9,995 nt of DNA from Campylobacterales bacterium (lineage in GTDB: Bacteria > Campylobacterota > Campylobacteria > Campylobacterales > JACAEZ01). Below the pieces are notes generated by a model. It was not told where the DNA came from, made no database searches, and saw nothing but the letters and a program-made list of their open reading frames with translations. The translations under genes and the position numbers were made by a program. Each line of letters opens with the position of its first letter. Within the stretch, counting starts at the first letter, position 1. The stretch covers positions 1-9,995 of the forward strand of contig JACAEZ010000058.1 in NCBI GenBank assembly GCA_013388565.1, in the 5' to 3' direction. Below, in pieces: positions 6,795 through 9,995 of this stretch.

Positions 6795-8414
6795 TTAGAT
6801 AGTCTCAACAACCCCTTTTTCTAGCTTATGAATAATGTTTGTAATTCGTTTTATCTCATAAACTTTCAGTTTGTAATCAAGCCCACTGCTTTTAATCTCT
6901 GAAAGTTTGTTTTGATAAAAAACTCTAAAAAGGGCTATTAATTGTGACCTAAGTTGATGTTCATTGAGTAGTTCTATCTCATCTCGAAGTGAAAGTTCTA
7001 CAATTTTTTGATGTTCAAAATCGTTATTTAGCAGTAAATTTAGCTCCTCTTTGTGACTTTTAAACATATCAGGGTCTATAAAATCTAACAGTGTATCAAG
7101 CAAATCTCTATTTTCAATCAATGTTTTTATAATTTGAAGCTCTGCAATATCTGCTCTTTTTTGACTAAATTTAAGCGGAATTGATTTTTGATTAAATTTT
7201 ATAAGTGTACTATTTATATTTAAAAGTGTTGCTAAATGACTTTTATACTCATTTTGCAAAATATCGCCAAGGGATTTTAAAAATGATTTTGCCTCTAAAA
7301 ATGCTTTCTCTTTCTCTTTTGGATTATTTAGGTCATAAGCTTGAACAGTTTTTTCAAGCACAAACTCTATCAAATTTTTAGGCTTTGAAAATAGCTCTTT
7401 TAACTGCTCTAATTTACCATTTTTGACCATATCAGCAGGGTCAAAACCATCTGGAAATATCACAACACCACCATCAATGTTTGAAGCAATCAACAATTTT
7501 GAAGCTTTAAGTGCCGCATTTATTCCAGCACTATCGCCATCATATCCAAGTAGTACAAATGATTTTAGTCTTCTTAAAAGTGGCAAATGTTGGTTCGTCA
7601 AAGCAGTGCCAAGGGTTGCCACACTGTTTGTAAAACCAGCTTGATGAAGCATGATAACATCTAAATACCCCTCAACTACTATCAAAGATGACTGTTTTAA
7701 GATAGACTCTTTTGCGATATTTAAGCCATAAAGTAGTTCAGATTTATTGAAAAGCTCTGTTTGAGGTGAATTTACATATTTTGCTGGATGATTTGTGATA
7801 GTCCTACCACCAAAACCTACAAGCTTGTTTGAGTATGAATAAATTGGAAACATAATTCTCTCAATAAACCTTGCATAAACATTTTGTTCAACCCCAACAA
7901 TGCCGACTCTTGTAGCCTCATCTATCGGTAAAAAGTTTTGTTTTAAGTAGTTTATTGTTTCACTTGATGAGGTCGCATAACCTAATTCAAACTTTTCAAT
8001 GCTTGATTCAAACACACCTCTATCTTTTAAATAATTTAGTGCCACTTGGTTTATTGATAGATTTTTTTTATAAAATTGATTGATTTTATCTAATAGATGA
8101 ATTGTATCTTTTGGTTTTGATTCTGTATATTTTAGTTGAAAGTTATACTTTTGAGCGATTTTTTCTATTGCTTCTGGATATGTTAGCTTTTCATAATCCA
8201 TAACAAACTTGATAGCATCACCACTAGCACCACACCCAAAACAGTGGTATATATTTTTTTTTGGGCTTACTACAAATGATGGGGTTTTTTCATCATGAAA
8301 TGGACACGGTGCTTTATAATTTACTCCTGCTTTTTTGAGTGTGACATATTCGCCGACAATATCAGCAATATCAACAATATTTTTTAAGCTTTCGATTGAG
8401 TTTGTATCTATCAT
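6795..8414 (-). CDS. dnaG: DnaG, DNA primase
   Basis: This 539-residue protein makes the RNA primers for lagging-strand synthesis. An N-terminal CHC2 zinc domain has ligands C37, H40, C58 and C61 (CPFH...CFGCGASGD). The RNA polymerase core contains RIMFPI and GFGGRTI at about 186-206, then KYVNSPQTELFNKSELLYG at about 212-230. The TOPRIM metal site follows, with E248 in VEGYLD and D292/D294 in YDGDSAG, and then the DPADMV motif at about 325. The C-terminal part (about 410-539) is the poorly conserved helicase-binding region. The protein is somewhat shorter than E. coli DnaG (581) but normal for this phylum. The ATG at 8414 lacks a recognisable ribosome binding site and sits 7 bp after the upstream nuclease-like gene, so translation may be coupled. 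A nine-A run encodes residues 51-54. Confidence 0.96.
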   Translation of the reverse strand: MIDTNSIESLKNIVDIADIVGEYVTLKKAGVNYKAPCPFHDEKTPSFVVSPKKNIYHCFGCGASGDAIKFVMDYEKLTYPEAIEKIAQKYNFQLKYTESKPKDTIHLLDKINQFYKKNLSINQVALNYLKDRGVFESSIEKFELGYATSSSETINYLKQNFLPIDEATRVGIVGVEQNVYARFIERIMFPIYSYSNKLVGFGGRTITNHPAKYVNSPQTELFNKSELLYGLNIAKESILKQSSLIVVEGYLDVIMLHQAGFTNSVATLGTALTNQHLPLLRRLKSFVLLGYDGDSAGINAALKASKLLIASNIDGGVVIFPDGFDPADMVKNGKLEQLKELFSKPKNLIEFVLEKTVQAYDLNNPKEKEKAFLEAKSFLKSLGDILQNEYKSHLATLLNINSTLIKFNQKSIPLKFSQKRADIAELQIIKTLIENRDLLDTLLDFIDPDMFKSHKEELNLLLNNDFEHQKIVELSLRDEIELLNEHQLRSQLIALFRVFYQNKLSEIKSSGLDYKLKVYEIKRITNIIHKLEKGVVETI

Positions 8415-8421
8415 GAGGAAT

Positions 8422-9222
8422 TTATCTATTTTTCAAAAGCTCTTCTAGTGGAATTTGAAGTTTATTGGCAACGATTTCAGGAGCAATTCCAAGCTCTATC
8501 ATGACATGTGCATAATCTATTTTAGCTTCAGATTTTCCTCTTTCAATGCCTTTTTCAATTCCTCTTTCAATGCCTCTCTCTAATCCCAAATAGTACGATG
8601 GTAGTTTTTCATAGTTTATTTGGCTTAACATCTCTTCCCCTTTTTTTACAAGCTCTATTAAATTTCTATTTTCTGACAACTCTTCTAACATTAACATATA
8701 TTTTTTAAATTCGGTTTCATTCTCTTTTGTCTTTTCGTATAATCGTCTTAAGATAAAATTTATTATATCATCAGCATTTTTATCTTTGAAATCACACAAA
8801 ATTGCTAAAACTAAAGAGTCTGGTGTATCAAGTGAAATTAATTTTTCACAATCTATATTTTTCATGTCAATTAAATTATAGTTGTAGTTTATATTGTGAA
8901 GAGTTAAATTACTTTTCATGTTTAGTTTTTCTTTGCCAATATATACAACATATTGGACTATTTTCATATCTGTCAAAAAACTAATATCGGTAAAATATCT
9001 AAGCATTCTTAAGTGCATATATTTATCATTACTATTTTGAATTTCCAAATGCAGAATGTAGCTATTATCTATCTTAGCTACAATATCTGCTCTTCTATCT
9101 TCTATTCGTTGAAGCTCTTTATCTAAAAACTCTATTTGATTTATCTCTATTTCTAAAATATATTTGGCTATATCTATAACAAGTGTTTTTATAGCCTCTT
9201 TTGAAATAACATCTTTATTCAC
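8422..9222 (-). CDS. Rpn-family PD-(D/E)XK nuclease / transposase-like protein
   Basis: This 266-residue protein has the layout of the Rpn/PDDEXK_2 group, which is often annotated as putative transposase. RRADIVAKID around D46 is followed by HLEIQNSND, with E60 and Q62 forming the D...ExQ variant of the nuclease core, then the MLRYFTD motif at about 73-79. Residues about 217-233 are a (GIER/GIEK) tandem repeat typical of the charged C-terminal linker of these proteins, followed by a small helical domain ending in PLEELLKNR. Known Rpn proteins promote RecA-independent recombination through DNA cleavage; activity here is inferred. The start is GTG at 9222, with a weak GAAG upstream. The nearest internal ATG would remove the catalytic core. 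It lies 3 bp after the lipoprotein gene and 7 bp before dnaG, all on one strand, which is an odd place for a mobile-type gene. Confidence 0.85.
   Translation of the reverse strand: MNKDVISKEAIKTLVIDIAKYILEIEINQIEFLDKELQRIEDRRADIVAKIDNSYILHLEIQNSNDKYMHLRMLRYFTDISFLTDMKIVQYVVYIGKEKLNMKSNLTLHNINYNYNLIDMKNIDCEKLISLDTPDSLVLAILCDFKDKNADDIINFILRRLYEKTKENETEFKKYMLMLEELSENRNLIELVKKGEEMLSQINYEKLPSYYLGLERGIERGIEKGIERGKSEAKIDYAHVMIELGIAPEIVANKLQIPLEELLKNR
8537..8584 (-). repeat. Four 12-bp tandem repeats encoding (GIER)n
   Basis: On the + strand there are four consecutive units: CCTCTTTCAATG, CCTTTTTCAATT, CCTCTTTCAATG and CCTCTCTCTAAT. They encode the ERGI/EKGI repeat of the nuclease-like protein. Units 1 and 3 are identical. 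Because the unit is a multiple of three, gain or loss of copies would keep the frame. Confidence 0.8.
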
Positions 9223-9225
9223 AAT

Positions 9226-9681
9226 TTATCTTCTATAATCTCTTGGTGCATGTCTTATCTCTACATTTCTTCCTTCATAGATAACTTGCACATAGTCTCC
9301 AACTCTAAAATCCATCTGGTCTGTTGTGACCATTATTTCTGTTCCATCATTTTGTCTAACCAATATTTCAAGCCCTGGTTTATTTGAACTCATAGCATTT
9401 CCAGCAGCAGCACCTAACAATGCACCAATGACACTAGCAGCAACTTGACCTTTTCCTTTTCCAAACTGATACCCAGCAACACCCCCAGCAGCAGCACCTG
9501 CAACAGTTCCAACTCCTTGATTTCCATCAAACTCTATTTGTCTAGTACTAACAATTTCTCCATGCTTGACAACTTTTGCTCTATTTACATCAGCATAACC
9601 ATATGTTTTTTGTGTTGTAGTACAGCCACCAAAAAATAGCACAGAACTGGCAATCAATGATATTGCAATAATTTTTTTCAT
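9226..9681 (-). CDS. SlyB-like glycine-zipper outer-membrane lipoprotein
   Basis: This 151-residue protein begins with a lipoprotein signal peptide (MKKIIAISLIASSVLFFGGC). C20 would be the lipidated residue; the lipobox is slightly atypical, with Phe at -3. The core at about 55-100 is a glycine zipper (GTVAGAAAGGVAGYQFGKG, then GALLGAAAGNAMSS). It is followed by a small beta domain (GLEILVRQNDGTEIMV, FRVGDYVQVIYEG), matching SlyB/Pcp-type 17-kDa lipoproteins, which sit in the outer membrane and are linked to envelope stability. The start is chosen at ATG 9681 because GAGGAG lies 5 nt upstream (9687-9692). An in-frame ATG at 9717 would add 12 residues, spoil the signal peptide and overlap the upstream gene. 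The nuclease-like gene follows after 3 bp. Confidence 0.85.
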   Translation of the reverse strand: MKKIIAISLIASSVLFFGGCTTTQKTYGYADVNRAKVVKHGEIVSTRQIEFDGNQGVGTVAGAAAGGVAGYQFGKGKGQVAASVIGALLGAAAGNAMSSNKPGLEILVRQNDGTEIMVTTDQMDFRVGDYVQVIYEGRNVEIRHAPRDYRR

Positions 9682-9686
9682 TTTTA

Positions 9687-9692
9687 CTCCTC
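9687..9692 (-). promoter_or_regulatory. Ribosome binding site fixing the lipoprotein start
   Basis: GAGGAG on the minus strand lies 5 nt before the ATG at 9681. It rules out the longer reading from 9717, which would place hydrophilic residues in front of the signal peptide. Confidence 0.7.
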
Positions 9693-9700
9693 GTATTTGA

Positions 9701-9984
9701 TTATTTATACACATCACCTCTATATCCTATATCTTCTACTATAGACACAATGATTTCTCCATTTTGTGAATATGAAAATATAATTCTAATATCGCCTTTT
9801 CTTATTCTGAAAATATCTATATCATTATCTGTCATTTTTAGAAGATTTATGTTTATATCCTCTTTTTTAATAATTTTTTTCATAGCTTTTATTATTAAAC
9901 TATCAACTTCATTTTTTGATATTTTAGATTGATTTTTGTCTAAAATTTTATAGCACCTTTTTTATATACTATTTTTAGTATCAT
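9701..9984 (-). pseudogene. RelE/ParE-like toxin gene with a one-base frameshift
   Basis: The downstream part, open from ATG 9883, encodes 60 residues ending in FRIRKGDIRIIFSY...VSIVEDIGYRGDVYK. This is the C-terminal half of a RelE/ParE-superfamily toxin, with the characteristic RIRxGDxRIIF strand pair and final YRGDVY. The N-terminal half lies upstream in another frame: ATG at 9984 gives MILKIVYKKGAIKF and then TAG. Adding one T to the TTTT run at 9942-9945 joins the two into a normal 94-residue protein (…AIKFLDKNQSKISKNEVDSL…). Codons between the frames preserve sense, so the break looks recent or is a sequence error. By family knowledge the intact protein would be an mRNA-cleaving or gyrase-targeting toxin with an antitoxin gene next to it. 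That gene would lie upstream, beyond the window end; none lies downstream, where the lipoprotein gene starts after 19 bp. Confidence 0.7.
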
Positions 9985-9995
9985 AACTCTACTAC

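Noticed and set aside
7423..7644. 73-residue + strand frame opposite dnaG
   Set aside because: It lies antisense to the conserved TOPRIM region of primase, whose constraint explains the open frame.
9682..9717. Upstream extension of the lipoprotein from ATG 9717
   Set aside because: It would put a hydrophilic segment before the signal peptide, overlap the toxin end, and ignore the strong GAGGAG site at 9687-9692.

Overview
The window is AT-rich, with short intergenic gaps and overlapping start and stop codons. Gene content and codon habits suggest a free-living member of the Campylobacterota (the former Epsilonproteobacteria, Sulfurimonas- or Arcobacter-like). This is inferred from composition and protein character, with no database search.

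Positions 1-3483 (+ strand) hold most of an operon for an NAD-reducing (bidirectional, group 3d type) [NiFe] hydrogenase. It contains the end of hoxF, then hoxU, hoxY, hoxH and the HoxH-specific maturation protease hoxW. HoxF and HoxU form the diaphorase that exchanges electrons with NAD(H). HoxY and HoxH form the hydrogenase module. HoxW trims the HoxH C-terminus after nickel insertion. All visible cluster and metal ligands are intact. Two oddities stand out: an eight-G tract inside hoxH, and a hoxW that has no normal start codon upstream of its essential N-terminal motif. It lies in frame directly after the hoxH TAG, with a good ribosome binding site placed for an ATA codon.

Positions 3484-3965 are non-coding by ordinary criteria, but they are bounded exactly by a 19-bp terminal inverted repeat (17 of 19 identical). 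The flanking arms are also related to each other in inverted orientation. It looks like a foldback or MITE-like element, or two decayed copies of one sequence facing each other. It lies between the hoxW stop codon and the stop codon of the convergent potassium-uptake gene.

Positions 3963-5953 (- strand) encode a two-gene Trk/Ktr potassium uptake system, the membrane pore subunit followed by its RCK gating subunit, joined by a 4-bp overlap. A protein of unknown function (5968-6786, +) diverges from it with only a 14-bp gap.

Positions 6795-9984 (- strand) read, in transcription order: a RelE/ParE-like toxin gene broken by a one-base frameshift, a SlyB-like glycine-zipper outer-membrane lipoprotein, an Rpn-type PD-(D/E)XK nuclease/transposase-like protein with a (GIER)n tandem repeat, and DNA primase dnaG. 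The gaps are 19, 3 and 7 bp, so they are probably co-transcribed, which puts mobile-type genes directly upstream of an essential replication gene.

No tRNA, rRNA, CRISPR array, convincing riboswitch or strong rho-independent terminator was seen.
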